Shown here: piece by piece, positions 24,132 to 36,477 of the stretch
How the letters are laid out: each line of letters starts with the position of its first letter
Numbering within the stretch: the stretch's first letter is position 1
Assembly: GCA_028564675.1 (NCBI GenBank)
Contig: JAOVVO010000102.1
Coordinates: 1 to 64,000 of the forward strand
Source of the DNA: Onchocerca lupi
Taxonomy: Eukaryota > Nematoda > Chromadorea > Rhabditida > Onchocercidae
DNA: 64,000 nucleotides
Direction of reading: 5' to 3'
The notes under the pieces: model-generated
Told to the model about the DNA's origin: nothing
The model's database searches: none
Seen by the model: only the letters and a program-made list of their open reading frames with translations
Program-made: the position numbers and the translations under genes

Positions 24132-27100
24132 TCATTTTCTATTTGATTCTAAGACATCTAGCGTATTTTCCTGTGCTAAATCGCCTTCTTCTGTTGTTTG
24201 CCCACTAGATTCGACTGATTCGACAGATTCTTCTATAGTACGAGTCGTATTTGCATCTTCCATCTACAATATGATTTCAAAATTTCGTTTTTTTTTTTTC
24301 TTTTTTTAATTAGTCGATTTTCGAAAAATAATTTCAATAACTAAGAAACTGAATTGACTGAGTTATTTATGGGGTGATTATCTGAATTAGCCTATCTTCC
24401 ATATATTTCATCAATAAATTGGATGGAATTGATAAAATTTAGAAGTAAATCAGAGGATAGATAATTTTCCCGTTCTTATCCGCTTTCCTCCCTCAATACA
24501 TTGTCTCGGTATCAGCATATCGATCATTATTTAAGCAGGCTTACTGAGTTTTTAACTTCGAATTTCGGCCATCAAAGCGACAAGTGTAATTTGCTAGCTT
24601 TATTAATGCATTATTGATGATTAAATCTCTCATCTTTTTTCTCTAACTCATTTATTCTGGAAATCTTTCAATTTTCTTTTTTTTTTTTAATTTATTTTTT
24701 CTGGGAAAGATTTATTGAGAGAAATGATTCCTTAAATCAACAAATTTAGCATATTAATGCTTTGTTTGTATATGAAACTTATGAAGCAATTCTCTTGCTA
24801 TTACTGAATTAAGCCCTATAGTATAGATGAAGTTTGCAATTCGACAAACAGTTATTATTCTTGCTATTATTATTATTATCAGTTATTATTGATTGTTTTT
24901 AATTATCATTAACTATCCTTAATTAATTATTATTAATCGTTATTAATCATGATTAGACATTATTAATCATATTAATTATCATTAATTGTTATCAATTATT
25001 ATTAGTTATTATCAGTTATTAATCTTAATAATCATTATTATTTCTATCAGTACTATGTCTCTAATTTTTCTCTAAAAAAAGTGATAAAATTGAACTTTAA
25101 TCAATCGATTGTTAAGAATCATTTGAAAAGCAAAAAAAGAAAAAAAAAAAAGAGATTGGAAAATAGTATTTAAATATTACCTTATCAATTTCAACCTTAA
25201 CATCTTTCTCCTGTTCACGAGACGGAAAAACTTCTTGTTTTGAAAAAACTTTCTCATTCCATTCGAACGGATCCGATCTGATAAAGTTAATTTTAATCAA
25301 ACATTATTTTTTTTTACAATATTCTTCATTCTTTTTTTATATTTCTTTATTTCTTAGCTTATTTATTTATTTCTTTATTTATTTGTAATTTATCCAATTT
25401 TTGTACATCTAAATGTTTTGTCTTATTCAAAAATTTTTTATTCGTAAAATTTAAATATTTCATCATCTAGAATTGAATAAAACTTTAGGTAAAGTTTGCT
25501 ATTTTAAAATTAATTGTAAAGAAGCGATAATGAAGGTTTTTTTCTTCATCAATTACAAAATAGTAATCAATTTGTGTTTATAAAATTTACGGTTTAATTT
25601 TTAATTTTTGAAGTTCTTTCGTGAATTTTGTTCGAATCATTGCATAATTTGGTGTATCAAAATAAGTAAGACTTTTGAGATAATTGTTTATATCAGCAAA
25701 ACAATCCGGGCATCCCTTAAAAGTTTTCTTTTTTTTTTCTTGATCACAATTTATGGATTAGATTGTATTACCAATATATAATTAGTCGTCAAATTAATGA
25801 AATTAATCATAAATTATATAAAGTTAAATTTTGAAATTATCAATCAGATTATCAATGATAATTGATTTATTATTATAATTATTAAATAAATCAAACTTAC
25901 AGCTAATAATATTCGATCAGAAACTGTTTTCTTTGTTTGAAAACTATCTTTACGAGCCATACCTTTCCATGGGAGTGTTGATGATAATAATTCAATTAAC
26001 ATATAGAACATACCTGTTGAAAGAATTTTATTCAATGATAAGTGATAATCCTTTAGGTTTTATCATAAAACTTATCACAAACAAATAGAATTTTGCTTTA
26101 ATTATATTATTTGTTTCAATTATATATATATATTTTTAAATTTGGAATTTTATTTTAATTATAAATAGAATTTTAATATATAATCCAAAAATTGGTGATA
26201 CAATCTAATTCATAAATTACTAATCAGAAAATTTATAATTTAAAAAAAAAAGTACTAATTTACATCACAAAAAAACAATTATGTATGTTATTATATTTTA
26301 CTTAAGTTTGAAAATTATATTTCGAAATTTAAAAAAAAGTTAGAATTTGAGAATAAATGCTTGACAAAAGAAAGTTCCGAAATTTTAGTATAAATGAAGC
26401 TAAATATTAAAGTATTATTCAGCAAGTTTCTATTTATAAAATTACAACTTGCTTTTTATTGAAATAAATATTTTTTTTAAGAATAAACATTGTTAACTTC
26501 ATAATTAAAACTTGTTAAGTAATCCTTTAATATCTAACTTTACTTGCATTAAAATCTGGAAACTTTCTTTTTTCAAACATTTAAATTTTGCTTCATTTTA
26601 ATTTAAATGAAATTTTTTGAATATTAATCTTACTCCATAAATCATCATGTCTTCCCTGTTCTCTATATAAATGTACATTTAATGAACAATAGCGTACTGT
26701 ACCACGAAATGCTACCTAAATTTATTGATTAAAGTTTGAAAATTTTAAAACGAAATTTGATGAAACGAAGTTTTACAAGTTTACAAATTATTTACACTTA
26801 TCAAGTTTTACATTGTTCTTTCATCGGAATTGAACAAAAAATTTGTCCCTTCAATATTTCATTGCATCCAAGAAATGCAACAAAATTTTCAATGATTTTT
26901 AGAAATGGCAATTTCAATTTATTTTTTCAAAAATTGATTGTTGAATTAGTTCTTATATTGGAAATTTACGCTCAATAAAGTTCTCCATTTTCCAAATTAA
27001 AATCTGTTCAACTTGATACATTCAAGTTTATCTTCCTGATAATCTTTTTGCTTTTCTCCACATTTTCAAATGAATTTCTTTTTTTTAAATGAAAAAAATT

Positions 27101-30100
27101 GAATTTTTTCAATTCAAATTTTTTAACTAAAAAGAAAAAAAAATAAAAAAAAAACTCAATTCAATGAAAATTTTAATCCGATTTTTTCAAATTAAAAAAA
27201 AAAGAAAAAATTGGATTGAATTTTTTTTTTTGAAATATATTTAAATGCTTTAAAAATGTTTGCAATTTTGAAAAGCTTTTAAAGATTTTGCAGAACTTTC
27301 TAATACAACAAAGAATTAGATTTTTTGCTGAATTTTTATCAAAAATCATTTCCATCAAGTTCTTTGTCCAAAAAATTCCGTGAAAATATTTCAAAAATGA
27401 AGCAATCTAACAGTGCCAAACAAGATTTGTCGAAATTTGCTCAATATTTTTTAAATCATTATTACAAATTAAATGCAATCTAATTAATGCTTTTAATGCT
27501 TAATTCATGATTTTAATTCACAAATTTTAAATCTTCTAACAAGTTTGAATTTAATTGAAGTTTGATTTCTTCCTCCTAATTTATTTCCTGTTTATAAATT
27601 AATTTTCATATAAATCATGCAAGAAATTATCAATACGACATATTTCTCCTTCTGATACTTATTTCATTTCATATTTATATCAATTTTTCTATCAGAATAT
27701 AAAAATCTCAATTAAATCATAAAAATTAATTATTTTTAAAATTGAAATATTAATGATCATACAATCGCCTTCTAATATCCGATAATTTTTTTTGCAGTTT
27801 TAAAAAATTTAAAACCTTTTTCCTGGCTTCACGAAGTTTCAATTTTCCATCCTTATCCGGAAACAGAATTTGTCGAGCTAGGCCAAAATCAAAGATGAAA
27901 ACGGTATTGGCCTTTTCATCTCGGCCCATCGCAAAATTACTTGGCTTAACATCACGATGTACGAAGCCAACTTTATGCAAATCATGTATTGCCTATAAAT
28001 TTTATGTTTATTCCCTTACTTTCTCATCCATTCTATCTTAATTTCATTTATTCTCATCGATTCAATACTTAATTCAATTTTAAATCTTAATATATTTGGC
28101 TTTATTTCATTTCAAATTATACTTTTCTTTCTCATAAAAGAAATATTTTCTTCTTGTAATTATCTAAAAATATTTTTTGTTGCAAGAAAATATTTTAATT
28201 ACTATTTTAATTACCGCTGTTGATTGTAATCCAATTTTCAGAACACTTCCAAGAGACATTTTTCGATCCTGTAATCGTCTTCTAATGTCCGACAATTCTT
28301 TTCCCAACAATGACATTATCAAAAAACTACAATCATTACAAGTTAAAGTGATATTAAAAAATTAAAATATTAGAAATTGATATCAAAAATTATATTATGT
28401 AATACTTTTTTTTCTTTTGTTTTTACTTGCTATTATATTTTAGATTTTAGACTTGCTACTATACTTTAAATTTTATTTTATCAGAATGTGGAAAATTTCA
28501 ATTAAATCGGAAGAACCAATTATTTAAAAATCGAAATGTTAATAATTATTGAAAATGCCCTAAAATTTTTGAATTTTTTTTCAATTATGAAACTTCTCAA
28601 TATTACGAATATTCAAATGATACATTTGATGATAATATCTAAATCAAACTTTTCCATTCTTACTTTATCAAATTTTTTACAGGCAATACATTAAATAATT
28701 TCCAAATTTTTTAATTTTTCCAGGACAAATTTCTAATTAGTTTTTTCAATTACTTTCAATTAGTTTTTGATTACTTATTGGCCTTTTTGACTTTTTTTTT
28801 GAAAATTTATTATTTCACTTGCAATTTTGATAATATTACCACTGAGTGATATTTCAAATACTTTTTTTCTTTTCGTTTTAAAATTATTTTTTCCGGTGGA
28901 ATGCATTTGATTCATCTTTCTTCCGACATTTTTCTCATTTCTCATTGCATTTCTCTTATCTTTTCTTAATTTGTTACTTTTTTTTTCTTTCTTGTAAAGT
29001 TTTGTTTTAAATTTATTGAAATAAAAATTTCCAAGTATATGAAATTTTCTATCTTCTTTTTTGTCTTTTTTTATTTCATTTTTTTAAGCTATCATTTTTA
29101 AAAATTTTTTTTTTGCCTTTCTTCTCCACCACCATAAATCTTTCTTCAAACTGAACTTAACAATAGTCATTCTATCTAAAACTTTTATTTTGAAATTGAA
29201 TTTACGGCTAAATTCTTTTACGATTTTAAAAATGAATTGAATTCTGATTAGATTCTAATATTTCTGACAAAGATGATTAATTAATTATTTAATCTTATAT
29301 TCAAATTTGCAAATAATGTTGCCTTAAAAATCATAATGAAATACTATTGCTAAATGCGAACATTTGCTTGTCTGAGCAAAAATTATTTTCCAAACCAATT
29401 CATTTTTGCAAAATTTTTTTTTTAAATTTTACCAAGTTCAAAAAAGATAAGTAATATTTCGGTGCCATACAATGCAAAACTTGATGAAAATTTGATTTAA
29501 CAATTTAATTTAGTATTTGAATTTTTTCCTAACTTGAATTCAATGAATGTTCGAATTTAATTTGAAATTTTTCATGTTATTGAGAATTAAAATCACGAAA
29601 AAACAACAAATTTTACAACTCTATTTACTCCGTATTTTATTTGCTTTATGAATTATGAATTGCAGATTTAAAAATTTGAATCAAACATTTAGAAAATATT
29701 GATTTATTAATATATAACTACTGAATTCGGAAAGATTAGGAATGCTTGAATTCAGGAATATTTTCCTGGAATTCAGTAACTTAATTAGAAAAATATTAAA
29801 ATTCAAGTATTGTCCAATCCAATTTTTAATCAATTAATGGGAAAAATCCTTTTAATTAATTAACTAATTCTAATTTATTATCTGTTTGTGTTTATTATGC
29901 CATTATGTTTTTCCGTTCTAAAAAAGCCAAAATTTTTTCCATTAATTAATTAAATAATTAAAGAGAAAAATATATATATTGTTACAATTGACTCTCTTAT
30001 TCATCATCTTTTATTAGTTTATATTTTTATTTATTTCAATTTTACTTATTTTCACTCGTCTATTTTTCAACATATATAAGAACTGATCATATAATTCTAT

Positions 30101-31444
30101 TTTATTAAATAAAATATGAAATAATAGGAAATGGAAAAATAATGAAAGCAAAAAATCATACAATTAAAATAGGTAGTAATGATTATATCGATTAAAAAAT
30201 GAAAAAGAATTTCATAAAAAAGGGGAAATAAATCTATTCATAAGACTAGATTTTGATAAATTGAGGGTAAGATAAAAAAGAAAAAAAAAAGAGAAAAACT
30301 TGCATTATAAGATTTTTAGCTGCTTAATTAACAAAAATATTAAACTTAATTAATGAAATGTTGAACTAAATCAATTAATAAAATATTAAACTTATTGAAC
30401 GAAATACTGAAAATATTAAACTTAAAACTATAAAAGTGAAAAGATAACATTACTAAATTAAAAAATTAAAAGTTAAAAATATTATGATAATATTTGCTTA
30501 CTTATAGGATGGTGTTTTACCAGCAGTTAATAATCGACATACATGTTTTGATTGTTGCATTTTTTTCAATACATATACTTCCATTTTTAAAATTTCATCA
30601 TCTTTTGATTTCATAAATGGTTCCACTTTCATGGCAGCTTTCTAGAAGCCAAAAAAGTTCAAAGTTCAGAGTTCAATCGAATGTTTCAAAAGTCTTATTG
30701 GTATATAATTGTTTATTAGGTGATTGATTATTTAGAATAAGTTATTACTAATCATTTTCAGTTAAGATGACATGATTATTTCTGCTCACATAAATAAACA
30801 TACCATATTTTTCATGATTTTAAACGATTGATATTAATCATCTTTGAAATAGAATGATTAGTTTAGAATAGATTGCTAATAATGATTTCTATCAAGACTG
30901 CTGCTAATCATTTTTATCAAGGTTGCTGCTAAACATTTTTATCAAGGTTGCTGCTAATCATTTTTATCAAGACTGCTGCTAATCATTTTTATCAAGGTTG
31001 CTGCTAATCATTTTTATCAAGGTTGCTGCTAATCATTTTTATCCGGATGATATGCTTACTTCTATGTTATTTAGCAGAAGTGAATTTAAACGATTTATAT
31101 GAATTGCATATGATTGATATGAATCATATTTAAAAAAAAAAAAAAAAAAAAAAAAGTAGACAGAAATTTTCGTTTCTATCCTTTTTTTTTTAAATTGCAT
31201 TTATTTTTATTTCTTTTTTTTAGATTAATTAATCAATTAATTAATTATATGACATATTGGAGTACATTTCTTCTTTTTTACGACCGATGAATATTACTCT
31301 AATAACTGATACCTTATTATCAGTAGTATTAAATACCAAATATACCGCACCACACGAACCTTCGCCAAGTTTTTTTTTCACCAAAAATCGATCCTTTATT
31401 TTGTCGCCTATAGCAATTTGAGCTGGAGCCATTGGTGTACCCAT
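24132..31444 (-). CDS. Tau-tubulin-kinase-like protein kinase (CK1 superfamily, TTBK group)
   Basis: Nine exons (31444..31313, 30641..30502, 28326..28215, 27992..27816, 26715..26634, 26013..25901, 25715..25591, 25277..25181, 24263..24132) join in phase to 369 aa. It should phosphorylate Ser/Thr residues in the cytoplasm. The glycine loop is LGEGSCGAVY (residues 26-35), the ATP-anchoring lysine is Lys49 (AAMKV), and the catalytic loop is FVHRDVKPSNFAMG (Asp142). The metal site is DFGLAR (Asp163), and the CK1/TTBK signature is FRGTVRYCSLNVH. GRHDDLWSMFYMLIELL and DPFEWN are TTBK-like. All catalytic residues are present, so it should be active. The last 43 residues are Glu/Ser/Thr-rich with no domain. 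Nematodes have a much expanded TTBK-like family, so a one-to-one orthologue cannot be named. The ATG at 31444 is favoured because an acceptor (TTGCAG) lies 12 bases upstream; an ATG at 31468 precedes that acceptor. Confidence 0.93.
24850..25045. repeat. TTATTAATC-type AT-rich minisatellite in the penultimate kinase intron
   Basis: The run consists of irregular repeats of (T)TATTA(A)T(C), for example TTATTAATCGTTATTAATCA and ATTATTAATCATATTAATTA, over about 190 bases within the intron 25180..24264. Units vary in length, so no single period applies. Confidence 0.65.
27692..27800 (-). pseudogene. Decayed copy of a kinase exon fragment with flanking intron sequence
   Basis: Just downstream of the kinase exon 27992..27816, inside its intron, the minus strand encodes KKLSDIRRRLYDH. 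The functional exon 28326..28215 encodes KELSDIRRRLQDR, and most nucleotide differences over this stretch are synonymous. The adjoining bases (27692-27760) match 28481-28549 at about 70% by eye. There is no start, no usable splice-site pair and a stop right after the match, so it is a relic of a duplication or of a lost paralogue. Confidence 0.6.
28481..28582 (-). repeat. Second, more decayed copy of the same intron/exon-fragment unit
   Basis: Positions 28481-28549 align with 27692-27760, sharing TTTCAATTAAATC and the AAATTGAAATATTAAT/AAATCGAAATGTTAAT block. What follows (28550-28582) still faintly resembles the exon fragment at 27761-27800. It lies in the 2.2-kb intron between kinase exons 2 and 3. 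Confidence 0.45.
30890..31043. repeat. 25-bp minisatellite, about six copies, in kinase intron 1
   Basis: The unit GCTGCTAATCATTTTTATCA plus AGGTT or AGACT is repeated head to tail with a constant 25-base period and one or two variant bases per copy. The intron is 31312..30642. A poly(A) tract follows near 31131-31155. Confidence 0.9.
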
Positions 31445-32265
31445 TATTATTTTCTTCTGCAATATCATATTTTCGTTTTCTTTTTTTCTTCTTTTTTTTT
31501 TTGTAAAAATAGAATAAAGTTTAGAACTAATTATTCAAATTTCAATTTTTTTTTTTTGAATTATTCCAATATCAACTTCTTATTTTCAATAATTTGCAAA
31601 GTAATCAAACTAAAATAATACAACGTTTAGTAGAATGTAACAGGCTAAAGATAAAATAAACTTTAATAGTTTTTGCAAATTAAAATTGTTGATAATTAGA
31701 TTAATTTTTACTAGTTTTAGTCGATCATTTCAATTTTAGAATTCAGTTAAATCAACTCGTTTAGCTGTTGCGGTTAATTTCGCAAAGTGTAGTTTTGAAT
31801 TGAAGTGAAATTAAATCAATTTTATTCTAAAATTAAATTGGTCAAGCTACATCTGCGCCTTCATTAAGTATCTCTCGAATTAATATATAGTCTTGTTGAG
31901 CAAACATTATCCCTTTTCTTTCATATATTTTTTCTCGAACATAGAAATCAAATGCTATCGATCGAATCAGTTTAGAAATTCCGAGAATTTTAATTATAAT
32001 AATAAATTGCTATTTATGCACTTTATTCTTGAATAATATAAACATTGCGAGTTGAAAAATTACAAAATAATTGAATTTGAATCCAAATTCAAAATTCTAA
32101 ATTTCAATATCTGAATTTGTAAAAACAAATCTGTTTTCTTTTCATATATGAAGAAAATATGAATAGGATGGAGTGAAATTAAACGATTTCAAGAAGCTGA
32201 CTAATTAAATTTTGTTTTGGTTTTTACAAGATCCATGAAAAACTCTTATTTTTAACTGTTTAAAA

Positions 32266-32543
32266 TTAAAATTTGAAACTGTAAGTAGTCACAATTAATG
32301 CATTGTTTGTAAAAGTTTCTAATTTCAAATTAAATTAATGGTAGGTAAATTCATTCAAGAGAATAAAATAAAACATACTAATTTTGGTGGATTATCTATC
32401 ATTAATTCGATCTAAGATTAAAATTTGAAATAATAAGCATTCTCAATTAACGCATCATTTACAAAAATTTCTAATTCCAAATTTATATTTTAAACTCAAT
32501 TTTCAAGAAGATAAAATAAAATATTACTAATTCTGGTGTATTA
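32266..32543. repeat. Approximately 150-bp imperfect tandem duplication
   Basis: Block 32266-32395 recurs at 32417-32543. Shared landmarks in the same order are TTAAAATTTGAAA, CAATTAA.GCAT, TTTCTAATT.CAAATT, GATAAAATAAAA or GAATAAAATAAAA, and TACTAATT.TGGTG. Identity is roughly 75% by eye. No coding potential is seen. Confidence 0.65.
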
Positions 32544-32654
32544 TGAGAGAATAAGTGGATAAGCTTTCTGTCACGAATAATATAGAAAAGCAAATGATCA
32601 TTAAGATGTACTTCATGCTTTTATATTAATCAGACATCTGTCATCTGCATTTGC

Positions 32655-32780
32655 CAAAATTTGCGTGCAATTGCAATCTGCATGACATTTCAATTTGCAT
32701 AGCATTACGATCTGTATGACATTGCAATTTGCATAGCATTGCAATCTGCATGACATTGCAATTTGCATGACATGCAAACG
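32655..32780. repeat. 17/34-bp minisatellite (ATTGCAATTTGCAT unit)
   Basis: The half-units ATTGCAATCTGCATGAC and ATTGCAATTTGCATAGC alternate several times. ATTTGCAT is an octamer-like motif present repeatedly, but its significance in a worm intergenic region is unknown. Confidence 0.75.
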
Positions 32781-34117
32781 TTGTTTACACACTACTTCAT
32801 TAGTTAATAATTTCTATAACTTCGGCAACCATTCAGTCTGATATTTAATTTTTCATCTATAAGTGATAAAATTAATGCAGGAATAATAGGAGGACTGATA
32901 GTAATCCAAGGATGACTGTGTATTCGATCAATAATACTGTAAATTTACATTCTACAGTAACGGATTACTGTGGAAAGTTTTCTGTAATCGACTTACTTTT
33001 TGTTTTGCTTTGTCTTTTTGAGGAAAGAATGAGAGAAAAGAAAAAATTAGTAGGGAAGGGATTAATCGATAATCATGTGACAATATCTCTTAGTCTTCCA
33101 CTCTCGCACAAGATTTCGTTCTCAAATCATTGAAGCAAAAAACGGTAATTCTTGCGGAGTTATTCATAAAATCTAAAATGAACGAAATTTAGGTGAGGAA
33201 GGAGAAAGTTGAGAGAAGCGAATTTTGAGATATTCCCATAGCAAAGAAAATCTTTAATTTGAATATTTTCAAAAATTTTTTTCTTCTCTTAAAATTTTGA
33301 TAGCTTTTTTTTTTTTTTTTTTTCAAAATTTGCATCATTCAAAACTATCAAAACTTGAAGGAAGGGGAAAAAAAAGATATGTTTCATATTTCTTTTTTTT
33401 TTAAGTTCCATCTAGCATCTTTCTCATAAAGGATTTAGCAAATTTTACGTGAAAATCTTTAGATTCCATCTAATACCTTTCCCTTTTACGTGAAAAAGTT
33501 ACCATAATTTGAAATACATTTTGTAAAATTAAAATATAATTTTGCTTTACCTCCTTAGATAGATAAGCATGAAAATATAAAACACGCAATAAATGATAAT
33601 ACCATTTCAACAAATTATTGATTTAATTATTAGCGATGTAGGAGAAGTGAGATTACATTTTGATTGATTATTATTGATATATTTATAAATTCCGATTATT
33701 AAACTTTAATTAACAATGAATCACAATTAATAATAAATCTTAATCATCAATAATGATGCATATATGAAAATTTTTCATTTTATTATTTCATAGCAAAGAA
33801 ATTTTTTTTTATTTTTACTTTTTTTTGTCTTAAATTTATATCTAAAATAAAAAATAAAGTAATGCTGAAAAAAGTTGAAAAATAATTTTGTACATTTGTA
33901 GCTAACTGGAAGGAAAGAATTTACAATGAAAAATAAAAATGATGACAAAAATGATAAGATTATTCCAAAGACAAAATAATAAACAAATCATTTGTTGCTT
34001 AGGCTTATATTTTTTTCCCTACTTTTATCATCAAATTCATCTCCATTTTATAATGCTTGAATACGTATGTTTTGCATCAATTTTATATCAACAATATATT
34101 TAAGCTGTTGTTGTCAT

Positions 34118-34412
34118 GTATTTATTTAAGCGTACGCTTCATGATAAATGATAAGTTACGTTACCTTGAATACAACATTTTATGCGTGAGCTATTCTTTT
34201 TCGATATATCACTATTTTACGCATTTATTTAAGCGTACGCTTAATGACATGTTACTTTACCTTAGATACAGTATATGAGCTATTTCTCTTTGGATACATT
34301 ACTATTTCACACATTTATTTAAGCGTACGCTTATGATAAGTTACTTGACTTTGGATATAAATATGTTTCTCTTTCGATATATTATTTCACGTACTTATTT
34401 AAGCGTACGCTT
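34118..34412. repeat. Four-copy array with a perfect palindromic core AAGCGTACGCTT
   Basis: The 12-bp self-complementary core lies at 34128-34139, 34231-34242, 34321-34332 and 34401-34412, always preceded by TTTATTT or TTATTT. Spacings are 103, 90 and 80 bases. The spacers are related too (ATGATAAGTTAC, TTACCTTGGATACA, CGATATAT). The core is invariant while the spacers differ. Confidence 0.9.
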
Positions 34413-36235
34413 GATAATATGTTACGTTACCCTGGATACAACATTTTATGCGTGCGTTTCCTTGGTTACATCATTCTGTTTTTTATTCGCTGTTAATGCT
34501 GTTAATAGTTGATAAATTTTTTTTTTTTATTTTTCGAAAAAGTTTATTGCACCAAAATAAGTTTTAGTTAATGAAATGTGAGTGAGTGAATAGAAATGGA
34601 TGTATTTTCAAATTGGAAGAAGAGAGGAAGTTAGTTGTCGTGCTTTAGAAGTTGACAAAAGGGTTGACAGTTGACATAAGGGGTTGACACACAAAAATTT
34701 ATACAACTAAAAATATAACATTTTGTGAAAAAAAAAAAAAAAAAGACGAAGAAACTAGCATGATGACATCAACTATCTTCCAATATGACATAGATATTTC
34801 CCTCTCATTCTCCTTTTTTTAATTCTTTTCAATTTGTTCCTCCATTCTTGTTTGGTTTTTATTGATATTATCAATCTTTGTATTTTGATTTTTGATCATA
34901 TTTTATTTTTGTTGTTTCTTTCTTTCTTCGTTCTTTCTTCCTTCTTTTTTAATAATAGTCATTTTGAAAAAGTGATTAACGAAACATTCGATTGCGATAT
35001 TTCGATGTGAATAGGGGAAGGCGAGAAATGGATGATACGGTAATCAGTGATAATCTTTGAGAAGTAGCAGAGTATAGAGCGGAAATGAAATTTGAAGAAA
35101 AAGCAGTAAAAATGAATGAATGATTCGACTGTTATGAATACTAAAATATCAATGTTATTATCAAGAAGAATTAGAGGATGGAAAGAAATCAATATTTCAA
35201 CAAATGTTAAAGTTTCAGTCGGTACAAATTATATCAAATTTCATATCACTTACTCTCACACTCTTATCTTAAGTTGCAGGAATGTTACAATGAAATTGGG
35301 AAATATGAAACAAAATTTTAATAATTGAAACTTTTAAAAGGGTATTTAATTTCTTATCAGAATGATATTGGATACATCTTTCTTCTTTTCTCACTCTCAC
35401 TCTCTCTTTCTCTCTCTCTCTACTTTCTCTCAAATCAGTTACAATTTCTGACTAGTAATTGGGAAATTTTCTAAGCAAATTTTAATTAATGTCTAGCTAT
35501 ACGAAGATATTAATTAATTGAAATTTGCTTAGAAAAATCCAGAATATCAATAAATAAGATATCCCCTTAAATAGATTTGTTTAACAAAGGAGACATGTAA
35601 GTGTCACAATCAAAGGCGACATCAATGCGACATTTAATTCCATCTCAATCCCACTTTTCCCGCTCCTCACCGATTTACCACAAAGAGTAATTATCAACGA
35701 GTAGTAATAAATAAAACCCATCGTCTTCTTAAGATGCAAGTAATATCTTCAATTAGTTACATGAGAGATATGTATTCAAAAGGAAAAAAAAAACCACACA
35801 CAGAGAGAGGGATGAGTCATCGATGATTGAGCAATGGACTGAGATCCAAAGAAAACAAGGGAAGAGCAAAATGTCGCTCTTTTACGAGGGACATAGAAAA
35901 AGAGAGAGAGAGAGAGAGGGAAAAAGATGCTATGCATGAATGAGAGACACAACTTGTGCTCATCCATCTTCCTCGCTTGCTAACTGTTCACTTCCTATCG
36001 ACTATTTGGCTATCGATTCGGTTGGCCAACCAATTTTATCACCCTTTCACATCTATCCATTTTTCTGTTCCTCTTTGTGTGTGATAGTTTATCCGTTTAA
36101 TTTCGCCTACCTCTTCGTCTGTCCATCTATTCGCCACCTTTATTCCATGTGGAAAAGGATGAAACTGAATAAGACTTACATTTGTGTGTAATTATTGTTG
36201 CATTCCACTCACAAAAATATCACTGGAATGGGTAG

Positions 36236-36365
36236 ATTCAGTTATTTGGATTACATCACTTTGATCGTCAACATATACCACTGGTTTGTATAAATGCTGG
36301 GAAGGGTGATTTGAGCTGTTTGGATTACATCACTTTGAGCGTCATCTTACTCCATTCGGTTTATA
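36236..36365. repeat. Two-copy tandem repeat (TTTGGATTACATCACTTTGA)
   Basis: The 20-base stretch TTTGGATTACATCACTTTGA occurs at about 36236 and again at about 36319. Each is followed by a related tail (CGTCA..TTA..CCA and GGTTT.TATA), giving a period of about 83-85 bases. It directly precedes the hairpin at 36388. Confidence 0.75.
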
Positions 36366-36387
36366 TAGTGCTTAACTTATATACAGC

Positions 36388-36477
36388 TGAATATTTCATA
36401 TTGGTGACAGGCAATGAGCCCAATGACAAATATAACTGTCATTGAGTCCAATATCTGTCACCAATATGAAATATTCA
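36388..36477. ncRNA. Candidate hairpin RNA (pre-miRNA-like) or tiny foldback element
   Basis: Arms 36388-36410 and 36455-36477 are perfectly complementary over 23 bases. An imperfect middle section follows, then a perfect 8-bp inner stem CAATGACA/TGTCATTG (36421-36428 and 36437-36444) closing on an 8-base loop. Total length is 90 nt with about 37 pairs counting wobbles. Size and shape fit a microRNA precursor, but a short palindromic transposon remnant would look the same. Confidence 0.4.
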
